From NCBI GenBank assembly GCA_000721275.1, contig JOFO01000011.1, positions 1 to 64,000 of the forward strand: DNA of 64,000 nt, given 5' to 3'. Source of the DNA: Microtetraspora glauca (GTDB lineage Bacteria > Actinomycetota > Actinomycetes > Streptomycetales > Streptomycetaceae). The notes beneath the pieces are model-generated. The model was not told the DNA's origin, made no database searches, and worked only from the letters and a program-made list of their open reading frames with translations. A program made the position numbers and the translations under genes. The first letter of the stretch is position 1. The number at the start of each line of letters is the position of its first letter. Positions 34,541 to 43,701 of the stretch are shown here, piece after piece.

Positions 34541-35107
34541 ATGACGACCGACAGCATCCTCGCCACCGTCCGCCCCCGCACCGACGAGGACCTCGACACC
34601 TGCGTACGGCTGCTCCGGGAGGTCCACGAGCACGACGCCTATCCGGTGAGCTGGCCCGAGCGGCCGGCCGCGTGGATCACCCCGCCGACCACCCTCGGAT
34701 CCTGGGTGGCGGAGCTCGGCGGGCGGACCGTCGGACACGTGGGGCTGGCCGGGCCGCGCGAGCACGACGGCGCGCCCGGGGTGTGGAGCGCGGCCACCGG
34801 CCGGGGCCAGGACCAGGCCGTCATGGTGAACCGGCTGTACGTCTCCCCCGCCGCGCGCGGCCACCGCGTCGGCGCCCTGCTGCTGGCGGAGGCGGTCGCG
34901 GAGGCCCGGCGGCTCGGCCGGCACCCGGTGCTCGACGTGGCCGCGCGGTGCGTCGAGGCCACCGCGCTGTACGAGCGGCTGGGCTGGCGGCGGATGGCGA
35001 CCGTCGCGCAGGACTGGGGGCCGCACGGCATGGTGGACGTGCACTGCTACACCGCGCCCGGCGCGCAGCCCCCGCACCCTCCGCAGCCGGGCCCGCACCC
35101 TCGGTGA
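34541..35107 (+). CDS. GNAT family N-acetyltransferase
   Basis: A 188-residue single-domain GNAT protein: VNRLYVSPAARGHRVGALLLAEAV contains the acetyl-CoA loop (R-G-H-x-x-G), followed by ATALYERLGWRRM. The substrate is unknown; the extended C-terminal 20 residues are Pro-rich. The ATG lies directly downstream of TTCGATGTCCC without a ribosome-binding site, so it may be leaderless. It is divergent from the DsbA-like gene and 88 bases ahead of the GTPase operon. Confidence 0.85.
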   Translation: MTTDSILATVRPRTDEDLDTCVRLLREVHEHDAYPVSWPERPAAWITPPTTLGSWVAELGGRTVGHVGLAGPREHDGAPGVWSAATGRGQDQAVMVNRLYVSPAARGHRVGALLLAEAVAEARRLGRHPVLDVAARCVEATALYERLGWRRMATVAQDWGPHGMVDVHCYTAPGAQPPHPPQPGPHPR

Positions 35108-35195
35108 TCTGCGTCAAAGAACCTGCGCCTGGCCCTTTCTTCTGCTGAGATGTACCCCTTGCGACGTGGGGAGCGCGAGAGCGAAGGGTCGGGGG

Positions 35196-37406
35196 ATGCG
35201 GCGGGGGTTCGGTGAACGGCTCGGCCTGCCCGGCGCCCTGGGCGCCTTACCCCTCGCCCCGCTGGCCGCCGAGTACCGCGAGCTGGCCGACGCCCAGTCG
35301 GCGGCGGGGTTACGGTTCGCCGGCGAGGCACTGACGGATCCTCAGGAAGCTTCCGGTGGGCGGGTGTTCCTTTCCGTGCTCGACGGGGTCGCGCTGGGCA
35401 CCCCGCGCCGGCGGACCCTGCTCGACGGGCCCGCCCTGGACGCCCTCGCCGACGCCCGGCCCGCGCACGCGCCGGTGCTGCGGCTGCTCGCCGCCCTCCG
35501 GCGGCACGACCCGGCCCTCCTCCGGCGGGTCCTCCTCTACCAGCTCGTCCCCCTCCTCCGGCAGGGCGCCACCGGCCTCGGGCTCGACCCCGACGAAGCC
35601 CGCGTCCTGGCCGCGGCGGCACCGTCCGTGCCGGTCCTGGACGCCCGGCAGCGGACCGCCGCCGAATCGCTCGCCCGGCTCTGGTCGGCGCGGCGGCTGC
35701 GCGGCTGCGCCCGCGCCGTCGCCGCCGTCGGGCCCGCGGCGCTCGCCGCCGACCCGTGGCTCGCCGCGTTCGGCGCGCGGCTGCGGCGGCGGCTCGACCT
35801 CTGCGACCGGCTGCTCGCCCAGGCCGCCGGCCCCGGCCCCGACGCCGAGACCCGCTACCTGAAGGTGCTGTCCCTCGCCGCCGACGACGACGAGGCGGTG
35901 CGCGGCCTGATCCGGCTCGGCACCGCCCCCGGCGGCGGCGACGCCGGGCTGACCGTACGGCCCGTCGGCGACGGCGCGGTGACGCTCTCCTGGCCCGGCC
36001 GCGCCGGCGTCCGCTGGCGCGTCCTGCGCGACGGGCCCGGCCTGGACCGCCCGGAGCCGGTGCGCGGCGCCGTCGGCGCGGACGGGCCCGACTGCGCCGC
36101 CGTCGACTCCGACCCGCCGGTGGGCCACCGGGTGCGGTACGCCGCCTTCCCCGTACGGGACGGGCAGCCCAGCGGGACGCCGTACGTGTCGCGGGCGCTG
36201 CTCGTGGCACCCGCCGTCGAGGACGTCACCGTCACGGACGGGCCCGGGCGGCTCACCGTGCGGTGGCGGCTCCCCCGTACGGCCTCCGGAGTCGTCGTGG
36301 CCCTCACCGGACCCGGGGGCGACACCCGCCGCCACACCCTGGGCCGCGCCGAGGAGCACGTCTTCACCGAACTCGAACCGGGCTTCTACTCCGCGCGGTT
36401 GACGGCGCGTCACCCCGCTCCCGGCGGCGGCACCGTGGACGCGCCGGGGGTCGCGGGCAGCGGGACCGTCCACGCGTGGCCCCGGCCGCTCACCGGGCTC
36501 ACCGCCGAACCCGGGCCCGAGGACGGGGTGCGGTTCGCCGGGCGGGGCGGCGAAGGGGCCGAGGTGAGGCTCGTGGTGTGGCCCGAGGGGACGGCACCCG
36601 CGCCCGGCGCCGAGCTGCGCACCGCCGACCTGCCCGCGCCGCTGCCCTGGGCCCGGTACGGCGACGACCGCTTCACCACGCCGGACCGTGCCTTCGCCGG
36701 GCTCGTCAGCGCGGTCACCGTGCTCGGCGAGCGGGCGCTCGCCGGGCCGGGCGTGCGGCTCGACGTGCCCGGGCCGGTCGGCGCGCCCCGCACCGTGCGC
36801 GAACCCGGCGGCACCGTCCGGCTGTTCTTCGACTGGCCGCCCGGCGCCGGGACCGTGCGCGCCGCCTGGGACGGCGGCGACCTCACCGCCAGCCGCAGCC
36901 GGTACGTCCGCGAAGGGCTCCGGCTGCCCCTCGGCGCCGGGCCCGCGCGCGTCACGCTCCAGCCGCTCGCCCACGACGAGCGGACCGGCGGCGCGGCGAC
37001 CGCCGTCGCCGTCCGCCGCGCGCCCGTCACCGTCGACGTGCCCGGCGAGGCGGTGGTGCGGTACCGGCTGCTGACCCGGCGGCGCGGACTCGGCCGCCGG
37101 CCCGTGCCGTACGCCGTCGAGGTCAGCGCCCACGGGCACGACCCGGCCGTGCCGCTGCCCGCCTTCGTCCTCGTCCACCGGGGCGGCGACCGCGCCTCCG
37201 CCCGGCCCCGGCACCCCGACGACGGCACCGCGCTGCTCCGGGTCGACGGCGCCTCGCTCGCCGGCGCCCCGCTCCAGACCCACGGCCTCCCGCCCGCCCC
37301 GGACCTGTCCCGCCCGCCCTACGCGCTCCGCGCCTTCCTGCTGGGCGACGGCGCCGGGGCCGTACGACTCGAAGAACCCGCCCTCACGACCCTGGTGGTG
37401 CGCTGA
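35196..37406 (+). CDS. Fn3-like multi-domain scaffold at the head of the GTPase operon
   Basis: A 736-residue, Ala/Arg/Gly-rich protein without signal peptide or membrane span. Residues about 1-240 are helical (LAALRRHDPALLRRVLLYQL); from about 250 on come repeated beta-sandwich-like units recognisable by LTVRPVGDGAVTLSWPG, LTVRWRLPRTASGVVVAL and similar Fn3-style segments. Proteins of this type sit beside TRAFAC-GTPase/GAP1 genes in actinobacteria. It is probably the recognition or scaffold subunit. ATG 35196 follows AAGGG; the next gene starts one base after its stop TGA, so it heads the operon. Confidence 0.7.
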   Translation: MRRGFGERLGLPGALGALPLAPLAAEYRELADAQSAAGLRFAGEALTDPQEASGGRVFLSVLDGVALGTPRRRTLLDGPALDALADARPAHAPVLRLLAALRRHDPALLRRVLLYQLVPLLRQGATGLGLDPDEARVLAAAAPSVPVLDARQRTAAESLARLWSARRLRGCARAVAAVGPAALAADPWLAAFGARLRRRLDLCDRLLAQAAGPGPDAETRYLKVLSLAADDDEAVRGLIRLGTAPGGGDAGLTVRPVGDGAVTLSWPGRAGVRWRVLRDGPGLDRPEPVRGAVGADGPDCAAVDSDPPVGHRVRYAAFPVRDGQPSGTPYVSRALLVAPAVEDVTVTDGPGRLTVRWRLPRTASGVVVALTGPGGDTRRHTLGRAEEHVFTELEPGFYSARLTARHPAPGGGTVDAPGVAGSGTVHAWPRPLTGLTAEPGPEDGVRFAGRGGEGAEVRLVVWPEGTAPAPGAELRTADLPAPLPWARYGDDRFTTPDRAFAGLVSAVTVLGERALAGPGVRLDVPGPVGAPRTVREPGGTVRLFFDWPPGAGTVRAAWDGGDLTASRSRYVREGLRLPLGAGPARVTLQPLAHDERTGGAATAVAVRRAPVTVDVPGEAVVRYRLLTRRRGLGRRPVPYAVEVSAHGHDPAVPLPAFVLVHRGGDRASARPRHPDDGTALLRVDGASLAGAPLQTHGLPPAPDLSRPPYALRAFLLGDGAGAVRLEEPALTTLVVR

Positions 37407-37407
37407 C

Positions 37408-38658
37408 ATGACGACGGTCATCTGCCCCTACTGCTTTCACCGCGCGCAGGCCGCACGGCTCCCGTACCGCTGCCTGATGGCGCGGACCGGGCTGCGCGGC
37501 GGCACGCCCTGCGACCCCGAACGGGACGACCGCTGGGCGAGCTTCATGGGCGCGACCCACGCCCCCGCCGCCTACCTGAAGGGGCCCGTGTTCGTCGCGC
37601 CGCGCACCCTCGGCGGGCTGCGCGGGCCCGGGCCGCGCGCCGAGTGCCCGCACTGCGGGGTGCCCACGCCGGTCCGCGTCTGCGCCCACTGCCACAGCGA
37701 CCTGCCCAGCGACTACTGCGAGCAGGACAGCCGGATCATCGCCCTCGTCGGCGCCAAGGCGTCCGGCAAGAGCACCTACGTGTCCGTCCTCGTCAACGAG
37801 CTCCGGCACCGCGTCGGGCAGGCGTACGGGGCGGCGCTCGCCGCCATGGGCGACGAGAGCCAGCGCCGCGACCGGGAGATGGCCGAGGACCTGTACGACC
37901 GGCTGCGGCTGCCCGACGCCACCGTCCCGTCCGCCGTCGGCTTCAACGACCCGCTGCTGTACCGGCTGAGCCTCCCCCGCAAGGCCCTCGGCCGCGACGG
38001 CAGCCGGCACACGGCGCTGGTCTTCTTCGACGCCGCCGGCGAGGACCTGAAGTCCGCCGAGGCGATGAACCGGTACACCCAGTACCTGAGCGCCGCCCAC
38101 GGCATCATCCTGCTCGTCGACCCGCTCCAGCTCGGCGCCGTCCGCGACACCCTCGGCGCCGCCGAGGGACAGATGCCCGCCAAGGACATCCCCGCCCTCC
38201 AGATCGCCGCCGAGATCGCCACCCAGCTCCGCTCGCACGGCCACGGCGGCTCCCGCGGCCGGGTCGGGATCCCGCTCGCCGTCGCCGTCACCAAGACCGA
38301 CACCGTGCGCGGCCTGCTCGACCCGCACTCGCCGCTGCTCGCCAACGCCCCGCACTCCGGCGGCCGGTTCGACGAGGCCGACCGGCTCGCCGTCCACGAG
38401 GAGACCCGCTCGCTGCTGGAGGGCTGGGACTCGGGGGCGCTGTGGCGGCAGCTCGAACGCGACTTCTCCGACGTGTCCCTCTTCGGGCTGTCCGCGCTCG
38501 GCGCGCCGCCGCCCGCCGACGCGCCCGCCGACGTGCCCGCCGCCGGACCCCAGCCGGTCCGCGTCGAGGACCCGCTGCTGTGGCTGCTCGCCCGGCGCGG
38601 CCTGCTGCCCGTCGCCCGGCCGCCGCGCACGCCCGGCAAGGGGGTGCCGGCCGCATGA
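37408..38658 (+). CDS. TRAFAC-clade GTPase with N-terminal zinc ribbons
   Basis: A 416-residue GTPase. Two Cys-rich ribbons come first: CPYCFHRAQ..RC near residues 5-24 and ECPHCGVPTPVRVCAHCHSD near 77-96. The P-loop is GAKASGKST (about 117-125), Walker B-like FFDAAGED, and TKTD serves as G4. A Pro/Ala-rich C-terminal linker follows. It overlaps the GAP1 gene by ATGA, implying fixed stoichiometry. Zinc ribbons suggest nucleic-acid or protein docking. The partner of this GTPase is probably the adjacent GAP1-like protein. Confidence 0.8.
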   Translation: MTTVICPYCFHRAQAARLPYRCLMARTGLRGGTPCDPERDDRWASFMGATHAPAAYLKGPVFVAPRTLGGLRGPGPRAECPHCGVPTPVRVCAHCHSDLPSDYCEQDSRIIALVGAKASGKSTYVSVLVNELRHRVGQAYGAALAAMGDESQRRDREMAEDLYDRLRLPDATVPSAVGFNDPLLYRLSLPRKALGRDGSRHTALVFFDAAGEDLKSAEAMNRYTQYLSAAHGIILLVDPLQLGAVRDTLGAAEGQMPAKDIPALQIAAEIATQLRSHGHGGSRGRVGIPLAVAVTKTDTVRGLLDPHSPLLANAPHSGGRFDEADRLAVHEETRSLLEGWDSGALWRQLERDFSDVSLFGLSALGAPPPADAPADVPAAGPQPVRVEDPLLWLLARRGLLPVARPPRTPGKGVPAA

Positions 38659-41141
38659 GCCTCCCCCAGATGCACTACACCTCGGCCCCGCCCGGCCCCG
38701 ACGGCTCCGGCTTCCGCTTCACCGCCGTCAGCCCCGGCGTGCCGCCGTCGGTGCTGCGCGAGGCCGAACAGCTCGTCGGGTACGAGCCGCCCCGGGACGC
38801 GCCCTCCCGCCCCACCGATGCCGAACTCGGCTCCTTCCCCGAGATGTTCGGCTTCGCCCGGCTCTCCGACGGCAGCGGGCTGCTGAGCCGCACCATCTAC
38901 ACCGGCGCCGACTACAGCGGCCGGTGGGGCAACTTCCACGCCCACGCCCTCCTGGTGCCCGCCGGCACGCCGCTCCCCGGCGACCTGCCGCCGATCGCGC
39001 TGTGGGGCGCCGCCGAATGGGCCGACCGCACCCCCGAGGACGTGCCGCCGGCCCCGCTGGACCGGCTCACGCCCCGGATCCCGCCCGGCCTCGGCGGCGA
39101 ACTGGCCGCCTTCGCCGCCGAGCTGGGCCCCCGGCTCGCCGCCGTCCTCGCCGACCTGCGGCGCGTCGCCGAGGACCCCGCCGCCCCGCAGGTGGTGCTC
39201 GCCGAGACCGACACCCGCGCGGTCGCCCACTGGCTGATGCTCGCCACCGGGGCGCTGCCCCGCGACGCCGCCCGGGCGCTTACCTTCACCACGTACACCC
39301 GGCGGCCCCAGCACGCCCGCCAGCAGGTCGTCGGCGTCCGCCCCGAGGACGCCCGGGCCGTCACCGGGCAGCCGCACCGCTACGCCGTCCACGACCGCGC
39401 CGACACCCGCGCCGAACCGCCCGCCACCGGGGACGTGTGGGCGCTCACCGCCGCCGCCGTGTGGGCGGCCGGCGCCGACGCGCTGTTCAAGCGCGCCCAG
39501 GAACTGCCGGGCGCCGGGCCGTTCGCCGCCGGACCGCTCGCCGCGCTCGCGCTCGCCGCCGGCGTCCCCGTCCCCGCCGGCGCGTACGCCCCGGCCGCCG
39601 CCTGGGCCACCGGCCACCCCGGCGCGCTCGGCGAGGACGAACTGGAACGCTTCCTGCGGGCCGTGTGCGCCGAGGGCCGGCCCGGCTCCCTCGCCCCCGG
39701 CGACCTCGCCGCCCTGCTCACCGCGCTGCGCGGCACCGTCCCGCTCGCCGTCACCGCCCCGATCACCGCCCGGCTCGTCGACGCGGCCGTCCGCGACCCC
39801 GCCGTCGCGCCGCCGCCGCTGCCGCCCGGCGCGCTGCCGGAACCGCACCGCTCCCGGCTCGCCGCCGGCCTCGGAGAGGCCGTCCGCGCCGGGATCGGCA
39901 CCCCCGGCACCCCGCTGCCCCGCACCGCCGGACTGCTGCGGATCGCGCGGACCCTCGGCGTCGACCACGGCGACCTGCTGCCCGGCCTCGCCGACCGGCT
40001 CTGCCGGCGCGTCGTCGACGGACCCGGCCGGGACGCGGGCGACGGCACCGGGGGCGTACCGGAACTCCCGGACCTGATCGGCGAGTCCGCGCCGCTGCGG
40101 GACCTCCTGCTCGACCTGTTGGAGGCCCGGGCCGCCGACCACCCGGTGGCCGTCGCCGACGGACTGCGCACCACCCCGCTGCCGCCCGACGGCCTCGGCG
40201 CCCGCCCCCACCTGCGGATGTGCGCGGCCCTCGCACCGCACGCCGCCCGGGCCGGGAACCGCACGCCCGCCCTGCACACGCTGCTGCGCGCCTCCGGCGG
40301 CTCGCACCTCGCCGACCCGTCGCTGCTGCGCACCGCCGTCCACCTGCTCTGGCAGGACCGCGGGCCCACCGCCGAGGAGGCGTCGCAGCTGCTCGGCGAG
40401 AGCGGCCCCGAGGTCCACCGGGCCGCCGGCACCTGGGACGACCTGGTGAGCGCCGCCGTCGACGCGCCCGCCGACGACACCGCCGCCCCCACCCTCGCCA
40501 AACAGCTCCTCACCCACGGCCGCGACGCCGTCGGCCGGGCCGCCTACGGCGACCTGGCGCTGCTCGCCCACGTCCACACCCTGGAACACGCCGACACCGA
40601 CCCGAGCGCCCCGCACGGCAACCTCGTCGAACGCGCCCGGTCGCTGTCCTCCCAGGCCCGCCCCGCCGCGCAGGCGCGGGCCGCGCGGGCGCTCGCCCGG
40701 CTGCTGCTGCGCGCCGACCGGCCGCCGCACGAGCTGCGCGCCCTCGCGTACAGCAACGACCCGGGCCTGATCGACGCGTACGCCGAGGCCGCCCGCTCCC
40801 CCGTCCTCACCGACTTCCTCACCGTCCCGTCCCGGCTCGCCGACTGCTACCTGGCGTGGCACTCGCACGAGAGCGCCGGGCCGGTGTGGAACCTGACCCG
40901 CCGCGAACTGCTGGAGGAGGTGCTGCGGCCCGCCGTCCGGAAGATGCCGGACGACCAGCTGCGGCTGGCCGCCGAGCACGTCGGGCGGCACGGGCCGGCC
41001 CACCGCGACCTCTTCGAGGAGTGGGCCCGGCCGTCCGGCGGCGTGAAGCAGCTCTTCCGCCGGTTCGGCGGGCGCCGGCAGGACCGGGCGCGGGAGCCGC
41101 GATGGGGCGACGTCGAACGGCCCCGGGACGGGGGGAGGTGA
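38655..41141 (+). CDS. GTPase-associated protein 1 (GAP1)-like protein
   Basis: An 828-residue protein lacking signal or membrane spans. The N-terminal about 180 residues (MHYTSAPPGPDGSGFRFTAV, then ARLSDGSGLLSRTIYTG) match the GAP1 N-terminal region; the rest is a long Ala/Leu helical-repeat solenoid of about 600 residues. This family is defined by association with the neighbouring GTPases. It is flanked by them here: 4-base ATGA overlap upstream, and the next GTPase eight bases downstream. It likely acts as effector or GTPase-coupled scaffold. Function is inferred from context. Confidence 0.75.
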   Translation: MSLPQMHYTSAPPGPDGSGFRFTAVSPGVPPSVLREAEQLVGYEPPRDAPSRPTDAELGSFPEMFGFARLSDGSGLLSRTIYTGADYSGRWGNFHAHALLVPAGTPLPGDLPPIALWGAAEWADRTPEDVPPAPLDRLTPRIPPGLGGELAAFAAELGPRLAAVLADLRRVAEDPAAPQVVLAETDTRAVAHWLMLATGALPRDAARALTFTTYTRRPQHARQQVVGVRPEDARAVTGQPHRYAVHDRADTRAEPPATGDVWALTAAAVWAAGADALFKRAQELPGAGPFAAGPLAALALAAGVPVPAGAYAPAAAWATGHPGALGEDELERFLRAVCAEGRPGSLAPGDLAALLTALRGTVPLAVTAPITARLVDAAVRDPAVAPPPLPPGALPEPHRSRLAAGLGEAVRAGIGTPGTPLPRTAGLLRIARTLGVDHGDLLPGLADRLCRRVVDGPGRDAGDGTGGVPELPDLIGESAPLRDLLLDLLEARAADHPVAVADGLRTTPLPPDGLGARPHLRMCAALAPHAARAGNRTPALHTLLRASGGSHLADPSLLRTAVHLLWQDRGPTAEEASQLLGESGPEVHRAAGTWDDLVSAAVDAPADDTAAPTLAKQLLTHGRDAVGRAAYGDLALLAHVHTLEHADTDPSAPHGNLVERARSLSSQARPAAQARAARALARLLLRADRPPHELRALAYSNDPGLIDAYAEAARSPVLTDFLTVPSRLADCYLAWHSHESAGPVWNLTRRELLEEVLRPAVRKMPDDQLRLAAEHVGRHGPAHRDLFEEWARPSGGVKQLFRRFGGRRQDRAREPRWGDVERPRDGGR

Positions 41142-41148
41142 GCGCGCG

Positions 41149-42744
41149 ATGGACGGCGGGGACCTGACCTGGCTGATCAGCACCCTGGTGCTCGCGGTGT
41201 GGGCGGTCACCGCGGTCGCGGTGTGCGTGTTCCGGGCGTTCTGGACGCTGCTGGCCGTGACCGTGCGGACGGCGGCCGCGGCACTCGGCCCGGTCGGCGC
41301 GGGCGCCCAGGACCGGCGGATCACCGGCGTCGGCACCGAACCCGCCCAGCCGTCGTACTGGGCGCGGCAGGTGTGGATCGACACGGCCGCCGTCACCGGC
41401 GCCGGACTGCGCACCCCGTGGCGGGTGTGGCGCGACCACTGGATGCGGCGGGTCACCGCCCGGCTCCTGCAGCGGCGCCGGCCCGGCAGCGGGCGGCGCG
41501 GGGCCAACGCGTTCACCCGGGCGTGGCTCTGGCTCGCCGCCCCCGGCACGGCCGTCGGCGCCACCGCCGCCGTGCTGCTCGTCGCCGCGGTGCACGGGAC
41601 GGCGCTGCTCCTCTTCGTGACGCTGGTCGCGCTGGCGGGCGGCGGCTGGGCCGCCGCCGCCGGGCTGCTGCGCGGAGCCGAGCGGGCGTGGCTGCTGCTC
41701 TTCCGGATCCGGGCGGTCTGCCCGCACCCGGGCTGCCACCGGCCGGTGCCGCTCGCCGCCCACCGCTGCCCGGACTGCGCCCAGGCCACCCACCGGGAGC
41801 TGCGGCCCGGGCGGTACGGCGTCTTCCGGCACACCTGCGCGTGCGGCGCCCGGCTGCCCGCCTCGCCGCTCACCGGCCGGAACCGGCTCGCCGCCGAATG
41901 CCCCTTCTGCGACCAGCCGCTGCCGCCGGCCGCGGCGACCACCCGGGTCGTCCACGTGCCGCTGATCGGCGCCTCCTCCTCCGGCAAGACGATGCTGGTG
42001 GCGGCCGTCACGGCCGGACTGCGGTCGTGGGAGGCGAGCGGCCGGCTCACCCTCTCCCACGGCTCCGACGCCGACCGGGTCGAGAGCGCCGCGCTCGACC
42101 GGCGGCTGCGGGACGACGACTGGGCGCTGAAGACCCAGGGCGACCAGCGGGCCTGGATGGTCGTGGTCGGCAAGGGGCGGCGGCGCCGGCTGCTCTACCT
42201 GTACGACCCGATGGGCGAGGCGCTCCAGGAGGCCCGCCGGGTGCGCGAGCAGCAGTACCTCGCCCACGCCGACGGGGTCCTGCTCGTCGTGGACGTGCTC
42301 GCCGACCGGGACGTGCGGCAGCGGATCGCCGGCGCCGACGACACGGTCGCCGCCGGGGCGCGGCCCGCCGCGCAGGGGCCCGTCGACACCTTCGCCGGGC
42401 TCAGCGGCGAACTCACCGGACGGAGGGGAACGCTGCCCGTGGCCGTCGTCGTCACCAAACGGGACGTGCTGGACCGGATCGCGTCGCTGCCGCCCGCGGG
42501 CGCCGACGTCGGCGGCTGGCTGACCGCCATCGGCGTGGGCGACCTCGTCCGGAACGTCACCCACCAGTTCGGGGCCGCCCGCTACTGGACGGTCAGCGCC
42601 TTCGCCGCCACCGGCACCGGCGCCCTCGACTCCGAGGCCCGGCGGGCCGCCGAACCGGTGCTCTGGCTGCTCGCCCGGTCCGGGCTGCGGGTCGGCGACC
42701 TGGCCGGCGCGCGGGACGGCGGGACGGGGGTGCGCGGCCGATGA
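41149..42744 (+). CDS. Membrane-anchored TRAFAC-type GTPase with zinc ribbons
   Basis: A 531-residue protein. Hydrophobic spans lie at about residues 5-35 and 125-180 (AAVLLVAAVHGTALLLFVTL), followed by Cys/His ribbons (CPHPGCHRPVPLAAHRCPDC; later CACG and CPFC). The P-loop GASSSGKTM is near 280, Walker B-like YLYDPMGE and G4 TKRD follow. Relative to the first GTPase it is membrane-tethered. ATG 41149 follows GGGGAGG. It overlaps the next small gene by ATGA. It probably cycles at the membrane as the second GTPase of the complex. Confidence 0.8.
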   Translation: MDGGDLTWLISTLVLAVWAVTAVAVCVFRAFWTLLAVTVRTAAAALGPVGAGAQDRRITGVGTEPAQPSYWARQVWIDTAAVTGAGLRTPWRVWRDHWMRRVTARLLQRRRPGSGRRGANAFTRAWLWLAAPGTAVGATAAVLLVAAVHGTALLLFVTLVALAGGGWAAAAGLLRGAERAWLLLFRIRAVCPHPGCHRPVPLAAHRCPDCAQATHRELRPGRYGVFRHTCACGARLPASPLTGRNRLAAECPFCDQPLPPAAATTRVVHVPLIGASSSGKTMLVAAVTAGLRSWEASGRLTLSHGSDADRVESAALDRRLRDDDWALKTQGDQRAWMVVVGKGRRRRLLYLYDPMGEALQEARRVREQQYLAHADGVLLVVDVLADRDVRQRIAGADDTVAAGARPAAQGPVDTFAGLSGELTGRRGTLPVAVVVTKRDVLDRIASLPPAGADVGGWLTAIGVGDLVRNVTHQFGAARYWTVSAFAATGTGALDSEARRAAEPVLWLLARSGLRVGDLAGARDGGTGVRGR

Positions 42745-42935
42745 CCACGGTCACCCCGCGGATCTCCCGCTGCCGGAAGGCCGTCCGCGTCCTGCTGTGG
42801 ACGGCCACCGGCGTGGCCCTCGCGGCGGCGGCGCTCGGCGCGGCCTACGGGCTGCCCGGGCTGCTGGAAGCGATCGGCCGGCTCGCCGGCGACGTCCCCG
42901 CCCTCTGGGAGGAGCTGACGGCCGACGACCTCTGA
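42741..42935 (+). CDS. Small single-span membrane protein in the GTPase operon
   Basis: A 64-residue product starting with ATG that overlaps the preceding GTPase stop. A basic N-terminus (ISRCRKAVRVL) leads into one hydrophobic span (LLWTATGVALAAAALGAAYGLPGLL), and the C-terminus is acidic. The length and coupling suggest an accessory membrane partner of the GTPase. I recognise no family. Confidence 0.65.
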   Translation: MTTVTPRISRCRKAVRVLLWTATGVALAAAALGAAYGLPGLLEAIGRLAGDVPALWEELTADDL

Positions 42936-43002
42936 CCCGACCGCTTCCCCCCGCCCCTCTCACCTTTCCGTTTCCTTGCTCTCCCGTTCCCAGGAGGACC
43001 TC

Positions 43003-43701
43003 GTGACCGACCTCCCCGGCGGCGCCATGGCGAACCGCCCGGTGCACTTCATCTGGCTGCTCGACACCTCGTACTCGATGCTCGGCGAGAAGATCGGCCA
43101 GCTCAACTACGCGATCCGGGAGGCGATCCCGGAGATGCAGTCGGTGGCCCGCGACAACCCCGCGGCCCAGCTCCTGCTGCGTACCCTCACCTTCTCGACC
43201 ACCGCCCGCTGGCTCCACAAGGACCCGGTGGCGGTGGACTCCTTCACCTGGCAGGACGTGGCGCCCGACGGCACCACCAACCTCGGCGAGGCGCTGCACC
43301 TGGTCGCCGCCGAACTCCAGACCCCGCCCATGCCGGAGCGGGCCCTCAAGCCGGTGATCGCCCTGGTCTCCGACGGCGCCCCGACCGACGACTGGCGGGC
43401 CGGACTGCGCGCCGTCGACGCCACCCCGTGGGGCCGGAAGGCCGTCCGGGTCGCCATCGCGATCGGCTCGGACGCCGACCGGGGCGTGCTCCAGGAGTTC
43501 CTGGCCAACCCGGAGCTGCGCCCGCTGGACGCCAACAGCCCCAAGCAGCTCGCCGCCGCGATCCGCTGGGCGTCGACGGCCGCCGTGAAGGCCGCCTCGC
43601 AGCCGGTCGCCGGCGGCGTCACGGGCGACGGCCCGACCCGGCCCGCCGCCCCCTACGCGCCGCCGGTCCTCGCCGACGACGACGAAGACGACGTGTGGTG
43701 A
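43003..43701 (+). CDS. vWA domain protein, TerY-like
   Basis: A 232-residue cytoplasmic vWA domain. The MIDAS metal site is complete: DTSYSM at residues 21-26, DGTTNLGEALH, and VSDGAPTDDW. IGSDADRGVLQEFLANPELRPL follows, as in TerY proteins. GTG 43003 has AGGAGG six bases upstream. It forms the first gene of a TerY-P triad with the next two (PP2C, kinase), sharing a four-base GTGA overlap. vWA domains usually nucleate metal-dependent complexes. Confidence 0.88.
   Translation: MTDLPGGAMANRPVHFIWLLDTSYSMLGEKIGQLNYAIREAIPEMQSVARDNPAAQLLLRTLTFSTTARWLHKDPVAVDSFTWQDVAPDGTTNLGEALHLVAAELQTPPMPERALKPVIALVSDGAPTDDWRAGLRAVDATPWGRKAVRVAIAIGSDADRGVLQEFLANPELRPLDANSPKQLAAAIRWASTAAVKAASQPVAGGVTGDGPTRPAAPYAPPVLADDDEDDVW

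Noticed and set aside
37776..42173. A continuous minus-strand open frame of over 1,400 codons opposite the GTPase operon
   Set aside because: Low-complexity Gly/Val/Arg/Pro-rich translation mirrors third-position GC bias; the plus strand carries motif-containing, tightly coupled genes.
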